The notes beneath the pieces are model-generated. The model was not told the DNA's origin, searched no databases, and saw only the letters and a program-made list of their open reading frames with translations. From Heliopora coerulea (lineage: Eukaryota > Cnidaria > Anthozoa > Scleralcyonacea > Helioporidae), in the NCBI GenBank assembly GCA_030142905.1, contig JASJOG010000193.1, positions 413,501 through 477,500 on the forward strand: 64,000 nucleotides of DNA, read 5' to 3'. The position numbers and the translations under genes were made by a program. Positions 1 to 13,205 of this stretch are shown piece by piece (position 1 is the stretch's first letter; every line of letters starts with the position of its first letter).

Positions 1-1656
1 CAATTGTTCACTTTTGGCAGCAACACTTTGTCTTGGTTCTTTCTGATTTATATGAACAAAAGACATAAGGGAACTTGCATAGATGCTGATTAGTATAAAT
101 CTTGGGACCGTTCATGTTTTGGTAACCACTTACTTGAGCTACACAATCACAGGTATGTCTGAATCAAGTAGCTTTGAAATACAAATTCTGCAAACGGAAT
201 TGTTTTGAGCAGCTTTCAAAAGTAGCTTCTCAACTTCATTCTTCCCTAAGGGAAACTTCTTCTACCAAATATCACCTGGATTTTGCTGGTGTTTATTAGT
301 AAAGTGGAATGAAGATTCTGGTTAATTCATCTCTGTAGGACGATTACTTTTGAACATTTTGCAGTATTTAACCAGACAGCATTCATGGTCAGTTGTTTGA
401 GAAGTGGGATAGCACACTCATCTTACAGAAAAGGTGTCTAGGCCATGACAGTCTTTGATGCTTTCTCTGCTTTCCATGCAAATGTTTCATTGCTCAATCA
501 GGATTTTTTTCCTTATGAAATGTCGCCGTACTGAAGATGTTAGGATGTATTTTTAGCTCGAAACAAAAATGCAAGGTAAACAGCCACCAGGTAACTCCCT
601 GCAAAGCTACTTGATTTTGGTCACCAAATTATCCTTCTGCAAAACAGTTTTCTGCTTCAGTCTTTCTCACTTTGAGAGTGATCTGTGCCGTATTTGACCA
701 GTAATGTTTTCATCAGGATTTTAAAACCTCTCAAGAAAGTTTAAAGTCGTCTTTGTGTAAATTTACTGTTGAACCCTTTGTACTGAGGTGCCACTGAATG
801 CTTAGTTGAAAATAGGCAAAAGTTGCAGGTTTGTATGCCATTTTTCTTTTTTATTTATGTTTTACCATGGAAAAAGTACGTCTTTTTATTCCCTCTCGTT
901 TTTCTTCTTTTGACAAAACATGCACAAGGTTTGCTTGCCCTATTTTGTTTTATGTTTTGTATTTTCCGATTTTTGTTCAGCGATAAAATGCAGAACTCGT
1001 TCATGTTTTCTTTCTTTATTTCGTCCATTTTGTAATTTGTTTCATCTTTGTGAACAAAATGTTGTTCCTCCAGATTAATACTTAGCACAAATCTTTTCAT
1101 ATCACTTCTAATAGACATTTTTCATTTTAATAAGACAAAAAATATCAAAAAAAAAAATTTCCACTCATGAGCTGTCCGGGATGCTGATATCCGACAGGTA
1201 ACCTTTGAGAATGATGCAATTGTAAGATGGAAAGCCTGGCTATCTAATAAAAAATCTTTTTTAAAGCAAAATTAATGAAAAGTTTGATTGGAAAACAACT
1301 CAAAATATCTCATGATCACAACTAATACAGGGTCTTGCTACGAACATCCATTGATAAGCAGGAGAATTGTCAGAATGGATCTCTTATCATTTATTAAACC
1401 ATTAAAGGTTATTTACACCAAACGTTTTGTTTTAATAAAACAGAATAGAAATTTTAAACTTAAATATGACGACAAGCAGTTTAAATGTAAAATAATTTCC
1501 CGTTTGGGTAGTTAATATTTGTGGCCAAATATTGTGTTTTCTTTATTGCAGTACCTCTTCCAGTTATAGTGAAGATGATTTGTCTTTTTGACTACTTGGA
1601 TTCTCAGGAGATGTATTGGAAGGGTGGGTGAGGATTTGTTGCATACACATAGTTCT
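1..1656 (+). repeat. Interspersed repeat A, copy 1 (left-truncated by window edge)
   Basis: This 1.6-kb stretch is repeated with moderate divergence at about 28,590-30,150, and its last third again at 21,686-22,203 plus 23,434-23,650. All three copies end on the same motif, TGTATTGGAAGGGTGGGTGA, followed by a TTGTTGC-type run. A shared 3' end with variable 5' starts resembles a retroposed sequence such as a LINE 3' tail, but I see no coding domain and cannot name the family. Short open frames inside are not conserved between copies. Confidence 0.7.
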
Positions 1657-2033
1657 AGTAATAGGATAAACCCAGTTTTTTATCTTAATGCCCACTGTAA
1701 ATGGAAAATATTTAGTCATGGAAGCCAATATTTCATCTGCAACCTTTTGTTACAAATCATATATGACTGCCATATTTTGAATTTAGTTTCAGCTTATATC
1801 CTCTGGGGTTTATCAGAATATTTTACAGAACTTTAGGACTTTTTTGTTTTCTTTTTAGGTGTATTGGTGTGAGGGACCAGTGTGTTTGCACTGATCAACA
1901 TTCCAATCAGACACTATCTGGGAGTAGGTATATTACAACTGAAATCAAAGAAAGCCAAAATGTTGACAAATGTACTGACTAAACTGCAGTGTTGCTGTAT
2001 AGTCCTTGTTATAACTGACAAAAGTATAAACAT
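1657..2033. other. Unassigned AT-rich sequence
   Basis: No conserved reading frame, RNA motif or repeat seen. It may be non-coding sequence of the adjacent Helitron fragment. Confidence 0.4.
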
Positions 2034-2519
2034 CTATAGTGCACAAAGTATGCAATTTGCTCTCATTGGTGGTTTTGGTCTCTTTCTGGAACTATGTGAA
2101 TGCCTAGGAATTTGTTGATTTATGAGACCTCTGATTGGTTTCTGGCCAGTGATTGTTTGGTCAACACCGAATACTGGGGCACCTTCTAGCCATATCAACA
2201 TGTGAATATGAGGTGAGCCTCTTTGTTGATACTCAACTCTGAAAAACCAATCCTTGATTTTTGTTAGCAAAGCCATATCACTCCTTAGGAATTGTTCCAA
2301 AAATATGTTAGATTGACAATCAAAATGCCTTACACATATTACTGGGTCACTTAGAATTAACCTACACTTGTCATCATTATAGTCTTTATGATCTAAAAGT
2401 TGGCCAAGTACTCTGAGCAAATGAAGCCATTTTGTTTCAGCTGATGAAAAACTGCAGAAAAGAGAAGTAGACCCCAATTGCCAAATCCTTGCCAACAAGT
2501 CTTTTTTTTGCCTTCTCAA
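2034..2519 (-). pseudogene. Helitron Rep (HUH nuclease) helitron-like domain fragment
   Basis: The minus-strand frame of 161 codons carries the Helitron helitron-like/Rep signature. It has a phrase of the form VEYQQRGSPHIHMLIWLEG, where the two histidines separated by one hydrophobic residue are the HUH metal-binding motif of rolling-circle nucleases. Upstream residues resemble the usual region of this domain. A complete Helitron protein is well over 1,000 residues with a Pif1-type helicase; neither the helicase nor the catalytic tyrosine region is visible, so this is a scrap. I did not identify the 5'-TC and CTRR-3' hairpin ends. Confidence 0.75.
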
Positions 2520-3798
2520 AATATTGTGGAGATCTTCTGAGGGCTCTTAAAATAAAAAAAAAATGTTTCACGAATTGGCATGCTCCATTGAGTGATGGAT
2601 GCATGCAGGACGTTGCAAGAGCATGAAAAAAGTGTAAGTGTTGCTTGAGGTGATAGCTGGAGCAAGTCTAGATTTTTGAGCTTGCTTTCTCCTTGTTCAG
2701 CTAAAAATTTGAAACTTCTTGATTGGCTGCTAGGACATCAGGAGATCCTCAAGGCCTCAGACTTCGATTTTTTTCCTTAATACTCACAAAGCGAGTGTGG
2801 TTATTGAAGAAAGAAAACATAACAGGCAGTTTGAGGGAATGTATTAAGTACCTATTTCAATGTTATTCTTTTTATACTCATTTTTTTCCATCTATCATGC
2901 TTTTAAAGTGATGTATGTCACAGGATGTGCTTCCAGGTTGTGTTTACTAAGTATTCCATGTTGTCCACCTTCACTGAAATGTTTTCACAGACCAGTTTAT
3001 TGTTTTGCTAAAATCATATGTGTTACATTGGTCGAGTAGATTCTCTGGTTTGCATGTTTTCTAAAGACTGCAACACTTGTACACCAAAGTCCACCACAAA
3101 TGTCAAAATCTTCCTTTGCCATTTAAGTGGTAACTCGCATTTTTTTTTTTTTTTTTGACAGTTTAACAATTTTTTCAATATTTTTTTTTAAACATTTCCC
3201 TGTGGATTTTCCAGTGCCCCACCAAGATATGGAAGAAGCACAGTAGTACATCTGTGTTATAAATTTATATCATTCATCCTGGTGAATCAAGTTTTCCATG
3301 ATGCCTTTACTTTTTAACTAGCCAGCAGTAAATACTGTATTATTGCCTAATTTGCACTTCCTGAGAGCAATTTATTGTTTTCCTAACAGAATTTTAATTT
3401 GTAGTTTCTTGATTTTAAAAAAATATTTTCAACACACATGGCTGCCCTGCAATCCGACCTTCCCAATTCTGATTTGCAAATATCACTATAGTAAGTGCTA
3501 ACTAACCGTTGCTTGTCTTCAGGCCTCTTCTGACCTGAGAATATTCCAGGTCAAGCTAATTCTTCAAAATATTGATCTCTATATATACTTAGTGTTGTAT
3601 TTCATTCACCCAGTGCAACATTATAAATGTGCTGCCATTCATTATCATCAAGAAAATCTATTGTGGTTTGCATTGTATCAGGGACTTGAGCAGGTATCTC
3701 AGGTTCATCTTTGCTCAAGCCATCGTTTAGATTAACTGACTTAGTCTTACTCATATTTTCTGTGCTAGTAGCCTTACTTTCAGACTAAAATTTGTTTA
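2520..3798. other. Unassigned region
   Basis: AT-rich, with poly-T runs around 3,139-3,190. No conserved reading frame, RNA gene or transposon terminus recognised. Confidence 0.4.
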
Positions 3799-4195
3799 GG
3801 AGTATAAATATGAAAGCCCAGCATGGTATTTTCATAAAAGCCATTTAAACAAGAGTTGTCATAATATTTAATAAAGTTCTATGTCTCGTCGTCACAACAT
3901 CATCAGAGAGTATTTACACGAGTGCAGCAAGTCTAGATAAATACATGCATCAACCAATCAGAAATAGACACTAATCTCATATTGTAACTTTTATTTATAG
4001 CATCTATTTCTGATTGGTTAATGCATGCATAATTAATGGGAACTCTGTAATTATATATCTAGGCTTACTGCACTTGTATAAATACTCTCTGATGATGTTG
4101 TGATAATGAGACATTAGAACTTTATTAAATATGACTTAACTCTTGTTTCAATGACTTTTATTAACATTCTATGCTGGGTTTTGTATTTATACTCC
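3799..4195. mobile_element. Foldback MITE-like palindrome
   Basis: The two ends are imperfect inverted copies: GGAGTATAAAT at the left answers ATTTATACTCC at the right. Pairing continues inward for about 170 bases per arm, including AACAAGAGTT, AATAAAGTTCT, a GATGATGTTGTGA-type segment and TCTGATTGGTT. The centre is a short unpaired loop near 3,970-4,005. No coding capacity. Arms this long without an internal gene fit a foldback/MITE element; the superfamily and target duplication are not clear. Confidence 0.75.
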
Positions 4196-4876
4196 GATTA
4201 CATTTCCCACCTGGTCAATTGATGGCCGATATTCTAATGAATTTTTTTTTTTTTCAAAATTTCTATCATTTATCCCTGGACCAAAGTTTCCTTACCCTCT
4301 CTATAAGGTACTTGTAGTTGCTAACCATGCAGTTGCTTGAAAAACCTTATGTGGCTTCACATTTAAGGACAGTGCTGAACTTTTGTCATTTAAATTACTC
4401 TTTTAATTGAACCATAATTGTTGTAGTTTCTCAAGGTGACCTTGGCAACATACTAATGGTATTAGTGACGTCTGGTGGTAAATTAACAACATTACCAGTC
4501 ATTTTGAAATGCTAGACTTGGCATAATTAGTCTGTATCCAAGCTCATTTAGGTAAAAAATGCAGGTTTTTCCAGAAATCCCACTCCATTCAACTTCATCA
4601 ACACTTACTATGTTTTGCAGATGTTTAACCTGGGCAAACACTATGGTTGTACCACAACTGATCATGAACATATCTTAAGTGGCCAAGCAGATACAGCGGT
4701 ATGAAACTTTGTGATTAATTCTATAATGTTTTTTTGCTGGTTCACTGTAATCATCACATTGGTCAGACAACTGTTTTTTGTTTCTTTTCAAGTGATTCAC
4801 TGGTCTCATTTTTCTGAACACATTTCTAAGATAATGACATTGTTTTTACAATCTTTTTTCTGTTATCTGCACACCC
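4196..4876. other. Unassigned region
   Basis: No supported gene. Open frames here have no conserved motif. Confidence 0.35.
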
Positions 4877-5140
4877 ATTTTGTCTCACCATTTAAGCATA
4901 ATCACGTTTTTCTGGTAGTCTCTTTTCATGAGGATCGTTACATTCATTTTGCCAAACAGAGCAACTATGGTCACAGTGCTTTGATAACCTCTTTTTCCTT
5001 TTCTCCACTGACTCATTTTTTACCATATGCATGTAACATAACCATGTTGTTTCACCAGTTTTCTTACTTTCTTTTCTGCAGATTAATTTTGTCTGACCAT
5101 TTGAGCATAATCTCGTTTTTTTGGTAATCTTTTTTCTCAA
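4877..5140 (-). repeat. About 208-bp spaced coding-like duplication
   Basis: The segment 4,877-4,930 recurs at 5,085-5,140 (for example CATTTAAGCATAATC against CATTTGAGCATAATC). On the minus strand both copies read as Lys/Cys/His-rich peptides with a WLC or WVC step and paired Cys/His further on. This is loosely like a repeated zinc-finger unit such as FLYWCH, but spacing is not good enough to name it. Stops separate the copies, so any protein is broken. Confidence 0.3.
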
Positions 5141-7158
5141 ATATCTTTAGGTTCATATCGTTTATTATCACTAATTTTTAGAATATCTGCATATGGTGAA
5201 AAAACAGGATGTGCAGCACCCTCCACTCTAGTAAAATATACCAAATTACATGCAACACCTTTCACTTGAAATGGTAAAACACTGCTGAGTACATGAAGTT
5301 ATCTGAGAGTATGTCCTCGTTTTTTCAACACCCTTAATTGATGTCAAAATACAAGTTCCTGTTGGACAAGGCATCCCACGTATGACTCTTGAGTGAGAGT
5401 CAAAACTTAAACAGTATTGTTAGCAACAGCAAGTAACAAATTTTTTAATTTAAAAGAGAACTTGAAAATATTGTGTTCAAGTGACTCAAAAGAGCCGTTG
5501 TTAACTCTTATGAAAATATGACTACAAAATGATTTACTGTATTGTAACCCAAAAATTTTGTCCGCTGAAACCATTTCAAGTACATCACTTAACAATAGTA
5601 AATCTGCTAATATAGCTATAGGCATTATTTCCACTAAATAATATTACATTCATCAAGGTTGTGCACCAGACAGTAACATTTCTCATTTTGTTGTACATTA
5701 TCAAAGTTCAAGACATTGCAACACATTGTTTTCCAGCATTTTTCCAAATCTGACAGCATTACCTTGACTTAACTCTGCACATACTGTTCACCTTGGATCA
5801 ATTATTTCATATATGATAGACCCTGGGTTTTCTTCAACATCATTTCAATGTTGTAGCTAAACATAATATTTCTTTTCATACTGCTTAACCAGCTGTATCA
5901 GGCATGGCAGATAAAATACACTGAGATGAAACATAAGCAGCATTTGGTTGCAAAATTTACCTTTGCTTTTAAAGAGTTGCTATAAGGAGACAATTCTTGA
6001 CCTGTACAACTCTGTAGAGACACCCATCTTTCAGCACAGTCAGTGCTATGTTCATAAGTTTGCTGTTTCAATTCCATTTAATACAAACACAGTGACTTGG
6101 TTTAGTTGTATTTGATATTTGGGCATGACCTTCACTCAAAATTGTTCCATTTTATATCTTTGTAAGTAATACTTTCAAGTAAATAGCACCTGGACAAACT
6201 GCTCATCATTGTAAACACAATGGCTCTGCTAGTAAGAACAAAGTGATATGATACTTATGGCAGAACAGATGCACCAAACTCAACTTATGTTTGAAGGTGA
6301 CTTACCACATGAGCAAAACAAAATGGCACCTCGTTCAATAAACTTTTATCTTCCATAACTTGTTTGTTTGTCATTTGATTGCCTCGAGCTCATAGGCTTA
6401 TGATATATCATACAGCTTACTGAATGTCAGTAGATGCAAAAACCTGTGTTTGGATCTGTAGTGCATGAGGTCAGGTATAAGGCAGATGAAAGTAGATGAA
6501 TTCCTTCTGAGAAGAGTTGCGATCATAAGTAGGGGGCAAAATAATTGGTCAAGGAAAATGTCAAGATAACCATTAAGTTTTTCTCTTCAGTTTTTCCACA
6601 ACTTTCCTGAGATTTTATTTTTCAGTCATGATGATGGCTATCCTTTTTCTTTACTTTTAAAGACCATATTCCCATGTTCTGAGGTTGCATATTGTTTATA
6701 AATACAAGTCAATGCTGCTCAGCATTGTGTTTGGGGCAAACACAGCACCATTTACATACACATGTCTCAGAACACATGGGGGTTTCACCTTTGAATATGA
6801 GGTGTCGATGAGGATGATATTTGCTAAACTTCAAATATTTGTTCCCAACTCACAAAATTCTTACTGAACTTATTACACCCATTTGAAACCTAATATATAA
6901 ATATTTCAAACTCAAAAAAAGTGTTCCATAATTTTAAAATGTTCTCTTTTTTAAATTTTTATTCTGAACTTAAAATTCATTCTAATTATGATGCATTGCA
7001 AGAGTAGTTTTTAAATTCACATGTAACTGAATTTAACAATTATTTTGGCCACTGGCCACAGTTTTTGCAGCTTAATACCATCTGAAATTCTGTGGTGGCA
7101 GTACAAAGGGGTTAATGTTGTTATCTTGTTAATGACTCCTCCTGAATAGTGAAAGTTT
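5141..7158. other. Unassigned region
   Basis: About 2 kb with no conserved ORF, repeat boundary or RNA motif that I can support. Confidence 0.35.
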
Positions 7159-10100
7159 ATGGACGACATAGTAAATAGAAGCACTCTTGAAGATGCAATA
7201 CAGAGAATATCATATCTGGAGAGGATGGCCATGAACTCTTGTGGTTGCAATGTGAGCACTTTACCAAGCCAGACTAATGATCCTGAAGCAAGTGTCAGCT
7301 ACACTTCTACCAAAACAGCAACAACATCCATTAATGCTAGTCAATCTGGTCATAAGGCACTGGAAGAACTTTACAGCTGCTTCCCGAGTCTTCAAAGACC
7401 AAATCCTCAAACAGGAAAAAGAAAGTGTGCAACTAATACTCTTGACTCAGTGGTAAAGTGAAATCAGAAGAAACAAGGTAGTGTAACAAAGCCAGTACTC
7501 AAAGACCTGGTTCTCGTACCAAATCCAGAGGAAACAACTGTACTAATGCATTCTGCTAGAGTTCTTCTAGACAGCAAAGGCTTTGTTCTTCACAGATTTC
7601 CATTTGAGTGTGAATGGGACTCAAGAACTTTGACATGTAAAATTGAAGAAGCATTTCCAAATCATGTGCTGCTGTGCTTTGAATATATGAAGGTATGCAC
7701 AGAGAAAGTGTCAGTGAACTAAATTTTTTATAGTACAACATCACGCATGACGAAAATAAAATGTTGACAGTCAGTTTTTATGAGAAGAGGAGCACAGTAC
7801 TTTAATTGGGAAATAAAAGCAAAGGTTTTAAATTGATCATTCCCTGTAACTGTTGTTTTTATTTCAGGAACTAAAGTAATTGGTGATAAAAAATTAAATT
7901 TTGAACAAAAGTTTGTTTTGTATTATTGCCTAGGGAGGGGCAATCAATTATTGGAATTATAATTAAGAAGTATTCTGAAAGGTAGATCTTTATTTACTTG
8001 GGCATTACTCATTCTTTTTTAAATCATCCCCAAAAGTCCTTTTCCTGCACCCAAAGTTTCTCCCATGCATTTACAACAAACTATTTAGTTGCCATTACCT
8101 ATGGGAATTAAATCCTAATACTTGGATTTTATTGATTAGAGGTACATAATGAACTTTAATGGACTTCAATAAATACGTCCTAAAGAACTGTTGTTAAACT
8201 AGAATAATTGTGAATAATGTGTCCATACAGTTGTTCTTTCTTTTTTTGTTAATTTCATTTTTTAATTTAAAGGAAAAAAGTAAACTAAATTGATGGAAAT
8301 ATGCTGGACAATGTTGATTTAAGTATATTATGGTGTTCACTATATGATTGTATTACTAGGCATGATATGGCAAGTTGATTAAGCCTAACCTGGCATCTGG
8401 TGTTGAAATTACAGGCAACCTTTTGATGAAACCCTCTGGCCAGGGTTCAGTGCACATACACTCTTTGGAATCTTTGGAATCTTTGGATGGTGACAGTACA
8501 AATACCTTGAATCAGTTGCCTGTTAGTGACTGCAGTGATGTTTGTGATTATACATGTAGCTCTGTGTTTCATGATAAACTACCCATTGACTGTGAAAATG
8601 CAAGTCAGGTTAATCAAGCAACAGTAAATACATGTCAAATTATTGTCCCTACTCAGAATCTTTGTGAAGATGTTTCCTGCCAGAATCCTTCACCTGGCAA
8701 CCAAGATGGGACAATTTCAACTGTGGAAACTGCTGGTACAGATGACATTATACCATGCCCTGACAACTATGATCCAAGCCATGGTGATGCCAATGAAAGT
8801 AAGGCTTCAAAGTTAGAGATCATATATTTTTGTTTTGGTTTTTGTTCTGTAATACTAATGATAGCCCTTCGAACCCTGAAGATCCTTTTAAAGCTTAACA
8901 AAAATGTCTGACATTAGCTGCAGTAAAATATAATTATAAAGGTAGCAAATTGGAGGGAAAGGTTAATAGCTATAGTCATTGAACACGAGCCATAGGAAGG
9001 AGAAGGTGGTTTTTCTAGGCAAAATCACTCCCATCATGGTTCTTTGTGATACTGTGTAAAACTTTTTGCTGGTGCCACTTATTATTTTACCTTGACTCAG
9101 TTTTATTAAAGTGTTTGGGGTTTTTCCTAATGACAAGTTACGAGTGATTGTAAAATGTTTATAAAATTGGCTTGTTCTCTTTGGTATAAAGTAACAAGAT
9201 TGACTAGTTTCAGTGGCATGTGGTTGAAGAGGTATAAATACCTAGGTTAGGGAAACAGAATTTTTCAGCTATGGAACCCTGTCATGAAACTCTTTAACAC
9301 TTGAACATTGATTGGGGGTAGAAAATTAATCCAGGATGGCAGATATTCCCTGTGCCCAAACCTACTTGAACACACCACTGATTAATTTATATAACTGCTT
9401 AATATTAAAGTATTTTTTTTTATACTTTGAAGGTCATGATGCAGATAAACCAGCCATGGAAATTGTGGTTCACAGAAGCCATGTTCTGAAAGATGTAATA
9501 GAGACATTTAAAGAACCTGATATTCTATACACTAATTTAAATATCGTCGTTATTCATGAAAGTGGGCACCTTGAGGATGGTCGAGGTACAGGTGCTATAT
9601 GAGAAGCAATAAGTCTGTTTTGGCAACAGTTTTTCCTTCCTTGACTATTGTGATGCCATTGAGAAAGTTCCCTCTGTCAGGCATGATTACCAAAATGTTG
9701 TGAGTAGGAAGCTATTGCCAGGTTTTTAGTGCATGGGTTTAATGTCGCCCAGTATTTCCCAGTTGCACTTTCTTGTGTTTTTATTGCCTGTTGTTTATTT
9801 GGGGAAGAATCTAACTATAGACTTTCTTCTTGAAGCTTTTTATCACTTCAAAACTATCACTTTTATCCTTCAAAAAGCTAAATGTGATGAATTTGATCCA
9901 AACGATGAAGAGTTATTATATGTGCTGTCAAGAGACAATATTTCTGTGATTGGGAGTCAGCTAGTTCACCAGGAGTTAATACAAAAACCACGTTACATCT
10001 CTAACTGTTGGTCACCCATATTTAAGAGACTTAAAGTACTGCCACAGTTTAGTAGTTTGGATAACCTAAAGAAAATGTATGACACTAAGAAAAATTCTCC

Positions 10101-10420
10101 CAAGAAAGTTGTGAAATTAAATGGTTCTCCTTCAACAGATTCAGAGTGTCAAACATATGAGTATCTGAAGAGGTTTGTTAAAACACTTGCTGAGAATTCT
10201 TTGAAATCTTTTCTCTAGTTTACTGCAGGAAGTGACCTGTTAGTTACCACATCAATAGGTATATAATTTAAGGCTATAGATGGAGCAGCTTGTACAGCAG
10301 TTGCTCATACTTGTGGACCTGTTTGAGAAATTCCTTCAACCTATCAGTCCTTAGTAATATTATGAAAGAGAAAGAGTCCTGGTCTTTTTCTATTGTTAAA
10401 GTTATTCTTATAATGAACTG
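7159..10420 (+). pseudogene. Three-exon HECT-like gene (G2E3-like family), decayed
   Basis: Three coding blocks fit one spliced gene: 7,159-7,692 (donor AAG|GTATGC), 8,360-8,798 (acceptor TAG|G, donor AAA|GTAAGG) and 9,433-about 10,420 (acceptor AAG|G). Codon phase agrees across both introns. Exon 1 has a low-complexity Ser/Thr region and a basic segment, exon 2 an acidic Ser/Cys-rich linker, exon 3 a HECT-like domain. The family is a widespread animal group of HECT-like proteins often annotated as E3 ligase-like; a thioester cysteine is not obvious. Stops at 7,462, 8,363 and 9,600 are all TGA, and exon 3 also has frame changes. It converges on the integrase gene at 10,912-15,447. Confidence 0.65.
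9433..10420 (+). pseudogene. HECT-like domain exon
   Basis: The exon opens with a block (EIVVHRSHVLKDVIETFK) typical of the start of HECT-like domains in this family, then reads through a TGA at 9,600. A further conserved block lies at about 9,888-10,218, including HQELIQKPRY and YEYLKRFV. A final block with AHTCGP lies near 10,300. Frame shifts lie between 9,620 and 9,890 and a stop at 10,216. The order of blocks matches the family, so this is a decayed domain rather than chance similarity. Confidence 0.65.
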
Positions 10421-10911
10421 TAGTTATTGGTTTAATATTATCATGTTGTTTTACATAATGTGAACATTTTAATCGATTCTTTAACTGATTTGTTAATTGA
10501 CCTTTTTGTCATTTTTGAAGATAACTTAACTCTGGAAATGCTACTTAATTTTTATGAATCGGATGGATGCCACACATTTTGGGGTACAGAGTCAGGTTTA
10601 GATTTGGAACATGAACTGCATGGTTTTATACAATACGATGTATTATATACTGTTATATTGTTCTTGTTTTGTTATTTATTCAGTTTAAAAAGATAAAATA
10701 AACAAAATTATAACTCAAGAAACCCTTGGTTCATTTGTTTTGTGTTAATACTTACGATTTAATGGTTGTCTCTACTTAAGTTAATTTGCACAAATTGGAC
10801 ACACAGCTGATAAGCTACTTTTCCATTTGTGCCATCATCTCAGGGACAAGGTCTACTTATTTCTAGGAAAAACAACCATTTATTCATTGTCTTCTATTTC
10901 CAGTGGAGCAT
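10421..10911. other. Intergenic space between convergent genes
   Basis: A short frame at 10,460-10,696 could be a remnant of the HECT-like gene's 3' part but has no motif I recognise. Nothing else seen. Confidence 0.3.
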
Positions 10912-11705
10912 CTACATCAGCACCAGTTCCCAACATTTCAATGTCACCTTCCATGTTGATATAGATATATCAGTATTGAAGTGCAGTATTGTAAAAACAA
11001 CCTGTGATAAATAGTTGCTCAGGGTTAAGATTTTCTTCAGTGCTAACAGTATGGGAGTTCCATTGTGAAATTCACCTAGTGCTTGTTGCACTCTAGAAAT
11101 AAACACAAAGTGGAGAACAAACATATGTATTTCATCCATTGGATCTAGTACACCATCATCTTCCATGTCAGTGAAATGTTTAACGTAATGTGACAAAACA
11201 CTCTCATAAACGTCGCAATGCAATCATCCCACTTGCACATTGTGAACTGACTTCCAAGTAAGAACACTACCTTTGTTTGTTCCTTTGTGTTCCAACATTC
11301 TCAAGTCCATAGTCACACCTTACCCGTGATGGCAGACCATATTTCTGTACTCTGGCAACAAATTGCGACTTCACTGTTGCTGCAGAGTTGTTGTTTGCAC
11401 AATGAAGGTATATGACTAACCTGCTATAGCCATCAATACAGGCATTTATTACCATTCTCCATGTAATCAGCTTGTGATTCCCATCGATATGCCAGAGGGC
11501 ATTTAGGTGTGGCATTGCCGTAAGTTCATCTGTAAATGGCATGGTTCCATCACAGGATAGTTCCCACTGGATCAATTCTATGCATCATGCCACAAACTCT
11601 AATCTTTGCACATGAATTCCCCGGCTTTCATCATGCGAGTCTGACCAATATTTGGAGTTAATTGCCTAATCTGTTCCATGACTTGCTTGAGATCTTGATC
11701 ACTTA
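10912..11705 (-). pseudogene. rve-type integrase core (downstream half of split gene)
   Basis: The minus strand encodes an RNase H-fold integrase core of the animal family with the phrase LWHIDGNHKLITWR (first catalytic Asp) and RCDYGLENV (second catalytic Asp region). It continues, after a frame change near 11,220, into VLSHYVKHFTDMEDDGVLD. The fragment begins exactly at the left end of the Harbinger element (11,706), and the missing upstream part lies beyond it at 14,934-15,447. This family is common in cnidarians, molluscs and fish as intron-poor, transposon-like genes. Confidence 0.75.
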
Positions 11706-12241
11706 GGCCTCATTCACATGCATATGTATTTGTCTGAAAATGCAATGTTTTCTTTGCGGATTTGCCATCTGTCCACACGTATCTGGCAAATACACTCACC
11801 AAAAACGCAACCTTTTGAAAACACAACAATTGCATTTTCATGTGGATGCATGAAAATGGCACCTTTTGAAAATGATGATGTAATCCAGTCCACCCATGTG
11901 CATCAGTGCATTGGTAAATCAAAAATGGTGGAGAGACAAGTTGTTGTTTCAATATTAATTGGGCTTATTTTAAGCCTTATCACACATGTTCAGTTAAATA
12001 TTGCAATGTTAAGTTTTCAGGCTGATTATGCAAGGAATCCAATGAACATAATCAGGCTTCTTTCATTAACAATCGCAAAAATTGGGACTTGAAATGCTTG
12101 AGCAGAAGGCATCAACTACAATCTTGATGATTCTGGGTTAGACTTGGATGAACAAGTGCTTGGTGGGCTAGTTTCGTCAACCAAATAGTTGTCCCAGAGG
12201 AGTGGAGCGAAAATTTTAGAATAAGCCAAGTATCCCTATAC

Positions 12242-13205
12242 ATGTTAGCAGAAGAACTAAGACCATACATCGAAGGAAAGGACACCATTATGAGATCATC
12301 AATTGGTGTTGTTAAACAAGTGACTGTCACTTTATATTATTTAAGTGACAAGGGTTGTATATGCAAGACAGCAAATGTTTTTGGGATTTCATGTCAAGGT
12401 GTTTCAAAAATAGTAAGGAAGGTGTGCAAGGCAATAACTGTTCATCTTTGATCAAAGTGTGTGAAGCTATCATATACATAAGAAGTGCATGATTTTGGTA
12501 AAGAATTTCCATAAAGCACATGGCTTTCCCCAGTGTTTGGGAGCAATTGATGGAACTCACATAGAAATAAAGCAGCCACCTGTAAACTCCGCTGACTACA
12601 TCAATGAAAAAAGTCATTACACCTTGAATGTGCTATCAACATGCAATTATAAATACTGTTTCATGGATGTCATTGTAAAGTGGCCTGGAAGTGTCCACGA
12701 TGCAAGAGTGTTTTCAAATTTCAGCCTAAATTATTCCTTGAAGAATGAGAAAATACCTCCATGTAGATGCCATATCCTACCTGATGAAGATCCTATTCCA
12801 GTTGTTTTATTAGGAGACCCAGCATATCCACTCATGCCTTACCTTATGAAAGAATACTCCAATGGTGGCTCAACTCAACTGGAACAATACTTTGGCATGA
12901 CCTTGTGCCAGTCGTGAATGGTTATCAAGTGCTCCTTTGGTCGCCTTAAAGCCCGTTTTGATGCCCTGAAGAGAGCTATGGATATTAATCTTGATGATCT
13001 TACACATGTGATATATGCCTGTTTTGTCCTGCACAATTTTTGTGAACTGAATAATGAAAGAATTGGAGAAGACAAGGTTACTGCTGCTGTTGATTATGAC
13101 AGAACCTTCCAGCCAGTCATTTCCACCAATAACTTCAGAACTGAGTGTAATGATGCAGAAGGCAAGAAAATCAGGAGGATACTGACAAAGTACTTTGATC
13201 CTTAA
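12242..13205 (+). pseudogene. Harbinger DDE_Tnp_4-type transposase
   Basis: N-terminal block 12,242-12,451 has the helix-turn-helix region seen before the nuclease domain (LSDKGCICKTANVFG). After a frame change the nuclease follows: [12 protein letters not shown] (first Asp), [13 protein letters not shown] (second Asp) and IKCSFGRLKARF (Glu replaced by Lys where VECAFGRLK is usual). An in-frame TGA at 12,915-12,917 sits where the family normally has arginine before the last motif, consistent with CGA to TGA. Similarity extends upstream to about 12,130. Not functional. Confidence 0.85.
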
